From Paracoccaceae bacterium (GTDB lineage Bacteria; Pseudomonadota; Alphaproteobacteria; Rhodobacterales; Rhodobacteraceae): a stretch of 61,830 nt of DNA. Made by a program: the position numbers and the translations under genes. Each line of letters starts with the position of its first letter. Within the stretch, counting starts at the first letter, position 1. The DNA lies in assembly GCA_020441385.1 (NCBI GenBank), contig JAGRMG010000126.1, positions 1-61,830 on the forward strand, given 5' to 3'. The notes below the pieces were generated by a model that had not been told where the DNA came from, ran no database searches, and saw only the letters and a program-made list of their open reading frames with translations. Shown piece after piece: positions 24,618 to 33,144 of this stretch.

Positions 24618-25921
24618 GTCCGTTCGAGATCGGGCTTGCCTCGTTCGGCGCGATGGTGGCGCTGATCTATCTCGGCTTCTGGGTGCCCTTCGCGCTGATG
24701 CTGGCTTCCTATGTCGGGGTCTGGGCGATCAAGGGCTCGCCGGTGCTGGCCGGAAAACTGCTGGCACTCGCGGCGAGCGAGACCATTTCAAGCTATTTCT
24801 TCGGGGTCGTGCCGCTGTTCGTGCTGATGGACTATGTGGTGTCTGTCTCTGGCCTGGGACGGGATGCGTTCGATGTCGCCAATCACCTGTTCCGGCGGCT
24901 CTCGGGCGGTCTCGGGATCGGCACGGTCGGCGCCAATGCGATCTTTGCCGCCATCACCGGCATATCCATCGCCTCGGCGGCCGTCTTCACCCGCATCGCG
25001 GTGCCCGAGATGATCCGCCACGGCTATTCCCGGCGCTTTTCGGTTGGGGTGGTGGCGGGAAGTTCGGTTCTGGGCATGCTGATTCCGCCCTCGCTGCTGC
25101 TTATCCTCTACGGGCTTCTGACCGAGCAATCCATCGGCGATCTGTTCATTGCCGGGGTGATTCCGGGGCTGTTGCTGGCGGCGCTGTTCGGGTTGGGCAT
25201 ATGGCTTGTTGCGCGCATCCGGCCGCGGATGCTGGGAGAGGCGCATGATGCGGGCGACATCGCGCCCCTGACGCGCCGCGAACTGGCGCGCAAGGGTCTG
25301 CCCATCGCGATGCTGATCGGGCTGGTTCTGGGGGGGATTTATGGCGGTTTCTTCACCCCGATCGAGGCCGGCGCGGTCGGCTGTGCCGGCGCCATCGTGA
25401 TCGGGTTGGCGCGCCGGTCGCTGTCCTGGCGCGATTTCCGCGAGGTTCTGAACGACACCGGGCTTGTCACCGCCTCGATCTGTTTCCTGATCATCGCCGC
25501 GCAGATGTATTCGCGCATGCTGGCGCTGTCGGGCGTGCCGGCGGGGTTCGGCGGCTTCGTGGCCGGCGCCGAGATCGGCTATTGGGGGGTCATCCTGGCC
25601 TATGTCGCACTGGTGATCGTGATGGGCACGGTGCTGGATTCGTCCTCGATCATGCTGATCCTGGTGCCGCTGATGCTGCCGGTGCTGGTGCCGATGCAGG
25701 TCGATCTGGTCTGGTTCGGGATCGTCACCGTGATCGCCGTCGAAATCGGGCTGCTGACGCCGCCCTTCGGCATCTCGGTCTTCGTCATCAAGTCCGCGCT
25801 GGACGATCCGGCCATCACGCTGGGCGACATCTTTGCCGGTGCCGCGCCCTTCGCGTTCACGATGCTGGTGCTGCTGGTGCTGGTGCTGGCCTTTCCCGTG
25901 CTTGCAACCGCACTTGTCTGA
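24614..25921 (+). CDS. TRAP transporter large membrane subunit (DctM family)
   Basis: A 435-residue, largely hydrophobic permease with about 11-12 helices. DctM-type motifs include VPLFVLMDYVVSVSG, the two GSSVLGMLIPPS and LLTPPFGISVFVIKS re-entrant-loop segments, and FFTPIEAGAVG. It completes a sodium-driven TRAP system. ATG 24614 overlaps the preceding stop; the longer frame from 24593 lies inside the small subunit. Confidence 0.92.
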   Translation: MSPFEIGLASFGAMVALIYLGFWVPFALMLASYVGVWAIKGSPVLAGKLLALAASETISSYFFGVVPLFVLMDYVVSVSGLGRDAFDVANHLFRRLSGGLGIGTVGANAIFAAITGISIASAAVFTRIAVPEMIRHGYSRRFSVGVVAGSSVLGMLIPPSLLLILYGLLTEQSIGDLFIAGVIPGLLLAALFGLGIWLVARIRPRMLGEAHDAGDIAPLTRRELARKGLPIAMLIGLVLGGIYGGFFTPIEAGAVGCAGAIVIGLARRSLSWRDFREVLNDTGLVTASICFLIIAAQMYSRMLALSGVPAGFGGFVAGAEIGYWGVILAYVALVIVMGTVLDSSSIMLILVPLMLPVLVPMQVDLVWFGIVTVIAVEIGLLTPPFGISVFVIKSALDDPAITLGDIFAGAAPFAFTMLVLLVLVLAFPVLATALV

Positions 25922-25944
25922 ATCCTCGAGAAAGGAGTTTTCCC

Positions 25945-26721
25945 ATGTCCCGCCGCTATGTCGATCTTTCGGTGCCGCTGGAAACCGGCATCGTCTCGGA
26001 CCCGCCGATCATGCTGCCGCAGATCGAATACATGACCCACGATCAGACCGCCGAACAGGTCATGGCCTTCTTTCCCGGCCTGAAGAAGGCCGACCTGCCC
26101 GGCGGCGAGGGCTGGGCCGTCGAACGGCTGAGCATCGCCACCCACAACGGCACGCATCTCGATGCGCCCTATCACCACCATTCGACGATGTCGGGGGGGC
26201 AGCGCGCCATCACCATCGACGAGGTGCCGCTGGAATGGTGTTTCAATCCCGGTGTCAAACTGGATTTCCGCCATTTCGACGATGGCTATGTGGCCACCGC
26301 GGCCGATGTCCGGGCCGAACTGGACCGTATCGGTCATGACCTGCAACCTCTGGACATCGTCGTCGTCAATACCTCGGCCGGCGACCGCTATGGCCAGCCC
26401 GACTATCTGATGCGCGGCTGCGGCATGGGGCGCGAGGCGACGCTTTTCCTGCTCGAGCGCGGCGTGCGCGTCACCGGCACCGACGCCTGGAGCTGGGATG
26501 CGCCGTTCGCGCTGACGGCGCAGGAATACGCCAGGGCCCACGACGCCTCGATCATCTGGGAAGGCCATCGCGCCAGCATGGAGATCGGATACTGCCACAT
26601 GGAAAAGCTGACGGCGCTCGAGACCCTGCCGCCCAGCGGATTCGAGATTTCCTGTTTCCCCTACAAGATCAAGGGCGCCAGCGCCGGGTTCACGCGCGCC
26701 GTCGCGATATTTCAGGAGTAG
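25945..26721 (+). CDS. Cyclase / kynurenine formamidase-like metal hydrolase
   Basis: A 258-residue PF04199-type hydrolase. The metal motif is H67-x3-H71-x-D73-x3-H77 (ATHNGTHLDAPYHHH). A later HRASMEIGYCHMEKL segment supplies further conserved histidines. Family members open cyclic amides, lactones or N-formyl compounds. ATG 25945 follows GAAAGGAG; the longer frame lies in the TRAP gene. It is 23 bases after the TRAP permease and four bases before the next gene, so the transported substrate is probably its substrate or precursor. Confidence 0.85.
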   Translation: MSRRYVDLSVPLETGIVSDPPIMLPQIEYMTHDQTAEQVMAFFPGLKKADLPGGEGWAVERLSIATHNGTHLDAPYHHHSTMSGGQRAITIDEVPLEWCFNPGVKLDFRHFDDGYVATAADVRAELDRIGHDLQPLDIVVVNTSAGDRYGQPDYLMRGCGMGREATLFLLERGVRVTGTDAWSWDAPFALTAQEYARAHDASIIWEGHRASMEIGYCHMEKLTALETLPPSGFEISCFPYKIKGASAGFTRAVAIFQE

Positions 26722-26725
26722 GCCC

Positions 26726-27652
26726 ATGCGCCTTGCCACCATCCGTCACGAGGGCAGGCAATTCGTCGCTGCCGCGCTGGACGACGAAACCCTGCTGGAT
26801 CTCGACCGCGCCGCGCATTTCGCCCGCTACGAGACGAACAGCTTTCGCGACATGCTCGCGGTCATCGAGGAGGGCGACTACGGCCTCGAACAGGCCGGCC
26901 ACCTCATCCGCCGCGCCGACAGGCGCGCCATGCTGAAGGTGGCCGAGGCGGCGTTTCTGCCGCCCCTGATGCCGGTGCAGTACCGCGACTGCCTCGTGTT
27001 CGAGGAGCATTTGAAGAACAGCTTCGCGGCGGCTGCGGCGATGACCGGGCGCAGCTTCGACATACCTTCGGTCTGGTACGATCAGCCGATCTATTACAAG
27101 GGCAACCGGATGTCGTTCATTGGCCACGGGGCGGACGTGATCTGGCCGCCCTATGCCGAGTTCCTGGATATCGAGCTGGAACTGGCGGTGGTCGTCGGCA
27201 CGAAGGGCAAGGACATATCGCGCGACGACGCTCCGGGCCACATCTTCGGCTATACCATTCTCAACGATGTCTCGGCGCGCGATGCCCAGATGAAGGAGAT
27301 GCCCGGTCAGCTTGGCCCCGCCAAGGGCAAGGATTTCGACACCGGCAACATTCTGGGCCCCTATATCCTGACCGCCGACGAGGTCGAACACCCGGTGGCG
27401 CTGGACATGGAGGCGCGGGTGAACGGCGAGCGCTGGGGCGGGGGCAACAGCCGCGACATGCACCACGATTTCGCGGCGATCCTGGCGCATGTGTCGGCCG
27501 GCGAGACGCTCTATCCCGGCGAGGTGATCGGCTCGGGCACGGTGGGAACCGGCTGCGGGCTGGAGACCGGGCGCAGGCTGCACCCCGGCGACCGGTTCGA
27601 ACTGGAGATCGAAGGAATTGGCGTTCTTGCCAACCGGATCGTGCGGGCGTGA
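26726..27652 (+). CDS. Fumarylacetoacetate hydrolase family protein
   Basis: A 308-residue protein. The FAH core begins near residue 85 (VQYRDCLVFEEHLKN). Divalent metal ligands are E150 and E152 (LDIELELAVVVG) and D181 (ILNDVSARDAQ). Family members cleave C-C bonds in acylpyruvates or hydrate and isomerise ring-fission products. The preceding stop is four bases away, placing it in the TRAP-cyclase unit. The exact reaction is not determined by sequence. Confidence 0.87.
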   Translation: MRLATIRHEGRQFVAAALDDETLLDLDRAAHFARYETNSFRDMLAVIEEGDYGLEQAGHLIRRADRRAMLKVAEAAFLPPLMPVQYRDCLVFEEHLKNSFAAAAAMTGRSFDIPSVWYDQPIYYKGNRMSFIGHGADVIWPPYAEFLDIELELAVVVGTKGKDISRDDAPGHIFGYTILNDVSARDAQMKEMPGQLGPAKGKDFDTGNILGPYILTADEVEHPVALDMEARVNGERWGGGNSRDMHHDFAAILAHVSAGETLYPGEVIGSGTVGTGCGLETGRRLHPGDRFELEIEGIGVLANRIVRA

Positions 27653-27692
27653 ACCGGCCGGGGCTTGCGCGCACTCCGCGCCGTCCGGAACC

Positions 27693-27706
27693 GCCGCCCG
27701 GGCGGC
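27693..27706 (+). other. GC palindrome after the FAH-family gene
   Basis: GCCGCCCGGGCGGC is a perfect 14-base palindrome, able to form a 5-bp stem with a CCGG loop, about 40 bases after the stop. No T-run follows. It might mark the end of the TRAP operon, but support is weak. Confidence 0.25.
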
Positions 27707-27810
27707 TCGCGTCCGATCCGGCGCGGCGATCGCCGCCGCCTGCCGCGTCCGGAAGCGGATTTCGATGCAACGTGGTTCAGATGGACGGCAAACCGCGCTA
27801 GATCCGCGCC

Positions 27811-28512
27811 ATGACCGAATCGCGCAGACCGCACCGCAATTTCTATGGCCGCATCAGGGGCAAGACCCTCAAGCCCAGCCAGAAGACCTATCTTGACGAA
27901 GACCTGGCCGCGTTGTCGCCGGGTCCGGTGGGCTGGGACGTCAACCCCGATCGCAGGCCGCTCGATCTGCACGCCCTGTTCGCCGGCCGCCCGGTCTGGC
28001 TGGAAATCGGCTTTGGCGGTGGCGAACACATGGTGCATCAGGCGATGGCCAATCCCGGCATCGGCATCATCGGGGCCGAGCCCTATATCAACGGCGTCGC
28101 CATGCTTCTGGGCAAGATCCGGCGGGCCGGGGTGTCCAACCTGGCCGTGCATCCCGGCGATGCGCGCGATCTGATGGATGTCCTGCCGCCGGCCTCGGTC
28201 GAGCGCGCGTTTCTGCTTTACCCCGATCCCTGGCCCAAGACACGCCACCACCGCCGCCGCTTCGTGACGCCCGAACACCTGCACCCGCTGGCCCGTGCGT
28301 TGCGGCCGGGTGCGCAATTGCGCGTTGCCACCGACATTGCGGATTATGTGCGCCAGACGCTCGAGGAGGTGCCACGGGCCGGTTTCGAATGGCTTGCCGA
28401 AGGTCCGCAGGACTGGCGCGAGCCCTGGGCCGGCTGGATCCCGACGCGATACGAGAAAAAGGCGCTGCGCGAGGGGCGGGTGCCGCACTACCTGACATTC
28501 CGCCGCATTTGA
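27811..28512 (+). CDS. trmB: tRNA (guanine-N7)-methyltransferase TrmB
   Basis: A 233-residue SAM-dependent enzyme that makes m7G46 in tRNA. The SAM motif is LEIGFGGGEHMVHQA (residues 64-78), with GAEPYINGVA downstream. The TrmB signature FLLYPDPWPKTRHHRRRFV is intact. The start ATG matches the expected N-terminus (MTESRRPHRNFYGRIRGK), and the length is usual for the family. It stands alone, with the amidohydrolase gene 42 bases downstream. Confidence 0.96.
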   Translation: MTESRRPHRNFYGRIRGKTLKPSQKTYLDEDLAALSPGPVGWDVNPDRRPLDLHALFAGRPVWLEIGFGGGEHMVHQAMANPGIGIIGAEPYINGVAMLLGKIRRAGVSNLAVHPGDARDLMDVLPPASVERAFLLYPDPWPKTRHHRRRFVTPEHLHPLARALRPGAQLRVATDIADYVRQTLEEVPRAGFEWLAEGPQDWREPWAGWIPTRYEKKALREGRVPHYLTFRRI

Positions 28513-28554
28513 GCTTTACTGGTGCGCAGCAGCGTTTCGCGCCCGGGAGGTTCG

Positions 28555-29634
28555 ATGCCCGATATCCGGATCGTCAACTGCCATGTCCATCTGTTCACCG
28601 ACCGGCATGTGCCGGTCAACTATCCCTATCGCTGGTTGCGCCCGTTCAGGAAGCTTCCGGGCCTGATCCGGTGGATGGCGATGCTGGCCCGGCTGATCGG
28701 CCAGCACCCGATCGCGGAAAAGCTGACACGGCTCGGCAAGTTCCACAACGAGGCCCGCACGCCCCATCAGCGCGAGATCCTCGAACATGTGCGCCGGCAC
28801 TATCCCGACAACACCCGCCTTGTCGTTCTGCCGATGGACATGTCGGCGGCAGGATACGGACCTTCGCCCACGCCGTTGCGCCGCCAGCACGACGAACTGG
28901 GCGAACTGGCGCGCGATCCCGAACTGGGCCGCGGCGTGATCCCATTCGCCACCATCGACCCGCGCGCCGACCCCCAGGCGGGCGAACTGTGGCGGGCGAT
29001 TGACCGGCACGGGTTTCGCGGCGTCAAGATCTATCCGCGTCTCGGGTTCGCCCCCGACGATCCGCGCCTGATGCGGCATGTCTATCCGCAGATGGAGCGG
29101 CGCGGCCTGCCGCTGATGACCCATTGTTCGCGCGGTGGCGTGCAGGGCCGGCATCTTCCAGACCTCATCGCGGACCGCTACACCGACCCGATGGCCTATG
29201 TGCCGGTGATGCTCGCGCATCCCGATCTGCGCATCTGCCTGGCGCATTTCGGCGGCCAGCGCGACTGGGCCGCCTATGTGAACCCCGACCGCACGCGGCC
29301 CCTGGCCGAGGAATACGAACGCAACTGGCAGGTGATGATCCGGCGCATGATCGGCGGCGGGCAGTGGCCCGGGCTGTGGACGGACATTTCCTATACCCTG
29401 TTTCACTTCGAGGACTACGTTCCCTTCCTGCGCCTGTTCCTCACGGGCGAGGAGCCCGAGGACGCGAGGCTGCGCAGCCGGGTTCTGTTCGGGTCCGATT
29501 TCTACATGACCCGGCAGGAGGAACTTTCGGAAAAGGCGGTCTGCTTCCGGCTGCGCAACGCGCTGGGCGAGGAGGTGTTCCGACAGATCGCGCAGGAGAA
29601 CCCGGCAATCTGGCTGGGCGAGGCCGAAGAGTAG
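28555..29634 (+). CDS. Amidohydrolase 2-family protein (ACMSD-like fold)
   Basis: A 359-residue metal-dependent hydrolase. The N-terminal HxH is H10/H12 (IVNCHVHLF). Further candidates are GVKIYPRLGF, the histidine in LMTHCSRGG, LAHFGGQRDW and the aspartate in FGSDFYMTR. The family includes decarboxylases such as ACMSD and lactone hydrolases. ATG 28555 follows GGGAGGTTCG. It may be the second gene of a trmB unit, but no metabolic partner is next to it. Substrate unknown. Confidence 0.82.
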   Translation: MPDIRIVNCHVHLFTDRHVPVNYPYRWLRPFRKLPGLIRWMAMLARLIGQHPIAEKLTRLGKFHNEARTPHQREILEHVRRHYPDNTRLVVLPMDMSAAGYGPSPTPLRRQHDELGELARDPELGRGVIPFATIDPRADPQAGELWRAIDRHGFRGVKIYPRLGFAPDDPRLMRHVYPQMERRGLPLMTHCSRGGVQGRHLPDLIADRYTDPMAYVPVMLAHPDLRICLAHFGGQRDWAAYVNPDRTRPLAEEYERNWQVMIRRMIGGGQWPGLWTDISYTLFHFEDYVPFLRLFLTGEEPEDARLRSRVLFGSDFYMTRQEELSEKAVCFRLRNALGEEVFRQIAQENPAIWLGEAEE

Positions 29635-29785
29635 CGTCTGCCCGGTCCGGGCCGGTGGCGGCACACGGGCGGGCCTGGGTATCTGTTGACGACACGAACG
29701 GCAGGGCCACGGGCGCGGCATTGCGGCTGGACCGGGCCGGGGCGATTGGGTAAGCCGTCCCGGACAGGACGCAAGAGGAACCACG

Positions 29786-31138
29786 ATGTCCGGACATGGC
29801 ACGCCAATCCCGATGATGTCTTCGCCCTGCGGGCCTCTGAGCGGCGTTGCCGAAGTGCCCGGCGACAAGTCGATCAGCCACCGGGCGCTGATCCTGGGTG
29901 CGCTGACGGTGGGCGAAACCCGCATCACCGGCCTGCTCGAGGGCGAGGACGTGCTGGACACGGCCCGTGCCATGCGCGCCTTCGGCGCCGAGGTGACGGA
30001 TCACGGCGGCGGCGCGTGGTCGGTGCACGGCGTCGGCGTCGGCGGTTTCCGCGAACCCGGTCAGGTGATCGACTGCGGCAATTCGGGAACCGGCGTGCGC
30101 CTCATCATGGGGGCGATGGCGACCTCGCCGATCGTGGCCACCTTCACCGGCGACGCCAGCCTGAATGCGCGCCCCATGGCGCGCGTGACCGATCCGCTGG
30201 CGCTGTTCGGGGCACGGGCGGTCGGCCGGTCGGGCGGGCGGCTGCCGATGACGGTGACGGGTGCGGCCGATCCTCTGCCGGTGCGCTATGCCGTGCCGGT
30301 CCCGTCGGCACAGGTGAAATCCGCGGTGCTGCTGGCCGGGCTGAACGCGCCCGGGCAGACCGTGGTGATCGAGCGCGAGGCGACCCGCGATCATACCGAA
30401 CGGATGCTGGCGGGGTTCGGCGCGCAGGTCACGACCGAGGAGACCGACGAGGGCCGCGTCATCACCCTGACCGGGCAGCCCGAACTTGCGCCGCAAACCA
30501 TCGCGGTGCCGCGCGACCCGTCCAGCGCCGCCTTTGCGGTCTGTGCCGCCCTGATCGTGCCGGGTTCGGAGGTTCTGGTGCCCGCGATCGGGCTGAACCC
30601 GACCCGCGCGGGGCTGTTCACCACCCTGCGCGAGATGGGCGCCGACCTGACGTTCGAGAACGAACATGTCGAGGGCGGCGAACCTGTGGCGGATCTGCGG
30701 GCGCGCTATTCGCCCGGCATGAAGGGCATCGAGGTGCCGCCGCACCGCGCCGCCAGCATGATCGACGAATACCCGATCCTGTCGGTCGTGGCGGCCAATG
30801 CCGACGGCGTGACCCTGATGCGCGGGGTGGGCGAATTGCGCATCAAGGAAAGCGACCGGATCGAGGCGATGTCCGAGGGCTTGCGCGCCTGCGGGGTTGG
30901 TATCGAGGCGGGCGAGGACTGGTGGGCGGTGACTGGCTGCGGTGCCGGTGCCGTGCCGGGCGGCGCGCTTTGCGCCAGCCGGCTGGATCATCGCATCGCC
31001 ATGTCGCTGCTGGTTCTGGGCATGGCGGCGAGGGCGGAGGTTTCGATCGACGATGGCGGCCCGGTCGCCACGTCCTTCCCGCTGTTCGAGCCGCTCATGG
31101 CGGGCCTGGGCGCGCGGATCGAACGGACCGACGCATGA
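29786..31138 (+). CDS. aroA: 3-phosphoshikimate 1-carboxyvinyltransferase (EPSP synthase)
   Basis: A 450-residue shikimate-pathway enzyme that joins shikimate 3-phosphate and phosphoenolpyruvate. The signature [17 protein letters not shown] has K28 at the active site. The [14 protein letters not shown] and RIKESDRI motifs are intact. The ATG follows AAGAGGAACCACG. It begins the typical alphaproteobacterial block aroA-cmk-(aldo/keto reductase)-rpsA-ihfB. Confidence 0.96.
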   Translation: MSGHGTPIPMMSSPCGPLSGVAEVPGDKSISHRALILGALTVGETRITGLLEGEDVLDTARAMRAFGAEVTDHGGGAWSVHGVGVGGFREPGQVIDCGNSGTGVRLIMGAMATSPIVATFTGDASLNARPMARVTDPLALFGARAVGRSGGRLPMTVTGAADPLPVRYAVPVPSAQVKSAVLLAGLNAPGQTVVIEREATRDHTERMLAGFGAQVTTEETDEGRVITLTGQPELAPQTIAVPRDPSSAAFAVCAALIVPGSEVLVPAIGLNPTRAGLFTTLREMGADLTFENEHVEGGEPVADLRARYSPGMKGIEVPPHRAASMIDEYPILSVVAANADGVTLMRGVGELRIKESDRIEAMSEGLRACGVGIEAGEDWWAVTGCGAGAVPGGALCASRLDHRIAMSLLVLGMAARAEVSIDDGGPVATSFPLFEPLMAGLGARIERTDA

Positions 31139-31223
31139 GTTCTGCACATCAAACAATGGCACTGGAGTTTCCGGCCGCAACGCATTGTGCGGCGCCGATC
31201 CGCATCCGCCGGAGCGCGCGGCG

Positions 31224-31838
31224 ATGAGATTCACCGTGGCGATAGACGGTCCCGCGGCGGCCGGCAAGGGCACCATTTCCAGGGAAGTGGCGGCGCATTT
31301 CGGCTTTGCCCATCTCGATACCGGGCTATTGTACCGTGCGGTGGGCCTGAGGGCGCTGAGCGGCGTCGATCCGCTGGCGGCGGCGCGCGCATTGCAGCCC
31401 CGGGATCTGGAGGCGGGCGATCTGCGAAGCGCCGATGTGGCCCAGGCCGCCAGCCGGGTGGCCGCGATTCCCGAGGTGCGCGAGGCGCTGGTCGATTTCC
31501 AACGCGATTTCGCCCGCCGCGAGGGCGGGGCGGTGTTGGACGGGCGCGATATCGGCACCGTGATCTGCCCTGCCGCCGAAGCCAAGCTGTTCGTCACCGC
31601 CAGCCCGCAGGTGCGCGCCGAACGGCGATGGCGCGAACTGACGGGCACCGGCGCGCAAACCACGCTGGCCGAGGTGCTCGAGGACGTGATCGCCCGTGAC
31701 AGGCGCGACAGCGGCCGCGCGGCGGCGCCGATGCGCGCGGCGGAAGACGCGGTGATGCTCGACACGTCCGGAATGAGCATCGCGCAGGCCGTGGCGGCGG
31801 CCATCGCCGCCGTGGCCCGGCGCCTGCCCGCAAGCTGA
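31224..31838 (+). CDS. cmk: Cytidylate kinase
   Basis: A 204-residue NMP kinase that phosphorylates CMP and dCMP. The P-loop is GPAAAGKGT (residues 9-17). The substrate-binding [11 protein letters not shown] and the RDIGTVICP segment are present, with a LID-like [15 protein letters not shown] 31224 is used; the longer frame starts within aroA. It lies 85 bases after aroA in the usual order. Confidence 0.95.
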   Translation: MRFTVAIDGPAAAGKGTISREVAAHFGFAHLDTGLLYRAVGLRALSGVDPLAAARALQPRDLEAGDLRSADVAQAASRVAAIPEVREALVDFQRDFARREGGAVLDGRDIGTVICPAAEAKLFVTASPQVRAERRWRELTGTGAQTTLAEVLEDVIARDRRDSGRAAAPMRAAEDAVMLDTSGMSIAQAVAAAIAAVARRLPAS

Positions 31839-31850
31839 GGAGCCAGGACC

Positions 31851-32849
31851 ATGCAATACAGACGGCTGGGCCGCGACGGGCCGCAAATCTCGCCCATCGG
31901 CATCGGGGCGATGTCGTTCTCCGATTTCTACGGCCCCACGACCGAGGCGGAAAGCCATGCCATTCTGGCGGCGGCGCTGGATCTGGGGCTGAACCATGTC
32001 GACACCGCCAATGTCTATGGCGGCGGCGGGTCCGAAGCGGCGATCGGCAGCTTTCTCGCGGCAAATCCGGGCACCCGCGACCGCCTTGTCATCGCCACCA
32101 AGGCCGGGATCGCCCGCGATGGCGACGGCAACCGGTATTTCGACAACTCGGCCGAGCATCTGGAATCGGAACTGGACAAGTCGCTGGCGCGGATGGGGCT
32201 CGACCATGTCGACCTGTTCTATGTGCACCGCCGCGATGCGGGCGTTCCGATAGAGGAGGCAACCGAAAACCTTGCCCGGCTGGTCGCGTCGGGCAAGACC
32301 CGGCATATCGGCTTTTCCGAGATCGCGCCCGCCAGCCTGCGCCGGGCCAACGCGGTGCATCCGATCGCCGCGGTGCAATCGGAATATTCGCTTTCGACCC
32401 GGGCACCCGAACTGGGGCTGGTGCAGACCTGCGCCGATCTGGGTACGGCGCTGGTGGCGTTTTCGCCTGTCGGCCGGTCGCTGTTGACCGATCATCCGTT
32501 GCAGGCCCGGGCAATTCCGGGGCTGCCCTTCCTGGCCGCGAATCCGCGATTTCAGGAACCCGACCTGTCGGCCAACCTGGCCATCACCGACAGGTTCCGG
32601 GCGCTGGCCGCCGACATGGGCGTGACCGCCGCGAGCTTGGCCATCGCCTGGCTGCTGCACCGCGGCGAACACGTCATCCCGATCCCGGGCACACGCTCGG
32701 TCGGGCATCTGCGGGAACTGGCGGCGGGGATGGACCTGGCGCTTTCGCCCGAGGATGTCGGCCGGATCGAGACCGCGCTGCCGGCGGGCTGGGCGCATGG
32801 CGACCGTTACAGCACCGCCCAGTGGGTCGGGCCCGAACGGTATTGCTGA
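31851..32849 (+). CDS. Aldo/keto reductase
   Basis: A 332-residue TIM-barrel NADPH oxidoreductase. The catalytic tetrad is readable as D51, Y56 (DTANVYGG), K84 (IATKAG) and H126 (LFYVHRRD). A C-terminal cofactor loop IPIPGTRSVGHLREL is present. It resembles AKR13-type enzymes. Substrate unknown. Its position between cmk and rpsA, usually adjacent in this group, suggests a later insertion. It follows cmk by only 12 bases, so it is probably co-transcribed. Confidence 0.9.
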   Translation: MQYRRLGRDGPQISPIGIGAMSFSDFYGPTTEAESHAILAAALDLGLNHVDTANVYGGGGSEAAIGSFLAANPGTRDRLVIATKAGIARDGDGNRYFDNSAEHLESELDKSLARMGLDHVDLFYVHRRDAGVPIEEATENLARLVASGKTRHIGFSEIAPASLRRANAVHPIAAVQSEYSLSTRAPELGLVQTCADLGTALVAFSPVGRSLLTDHPLQARAIPGLPFLAANPRFQEPDLSANLAITDRFRALAADMGVTAASLAIAWLLHRGEHVIPIPGTRSVGHLRELAAGMDLALSPEDVGRIETALPAGWAHGDRYSTAQWVGPERYC

Positions 32850-32935
32850 CCGGCCCCCGGCCCGGACAGCCGATGCGATCGTTTTGCGATCGGCGCGCCG
32901 GCCCGCCTTGCCGCCGTCCTTGCGCCGTCTTGCCC

Positions 32936-32964
32936 TTGTCAGGCTCGTGCAAAGCGCATATAGA
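32936..32964 (+). promoter_or_regulatory. Predicted rpsA promoter (sigma-70 type)
   Basis: TTGTCA at 32936-32941 and TATAGA at 32959-32964 are separated by 17 bases, the best -35/-10 pair in the window. Transcription would start near 32971, leaving a leader of about 170 bases before the rpsA ATG. A long leader would suit the autoregulation known for S1. Confidence 0.6.
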
Positions 32965-33144
32965 GCCCCCGTCGATAAGGCGTAAACGCCGCGAAATACC
33001 GGGACGAGCATGACCGGGACGAGCAGGGTCGGAGCCTCCGGCCCTCTTTGTTTTTCGCATCGCCTCCGACCGAATGAAATCCGAAAGACCGGCGGAGACA
33101 ACCGCGCGGCCTGAATAATCTGCGAAAAGGAACCCGAGACCAAT

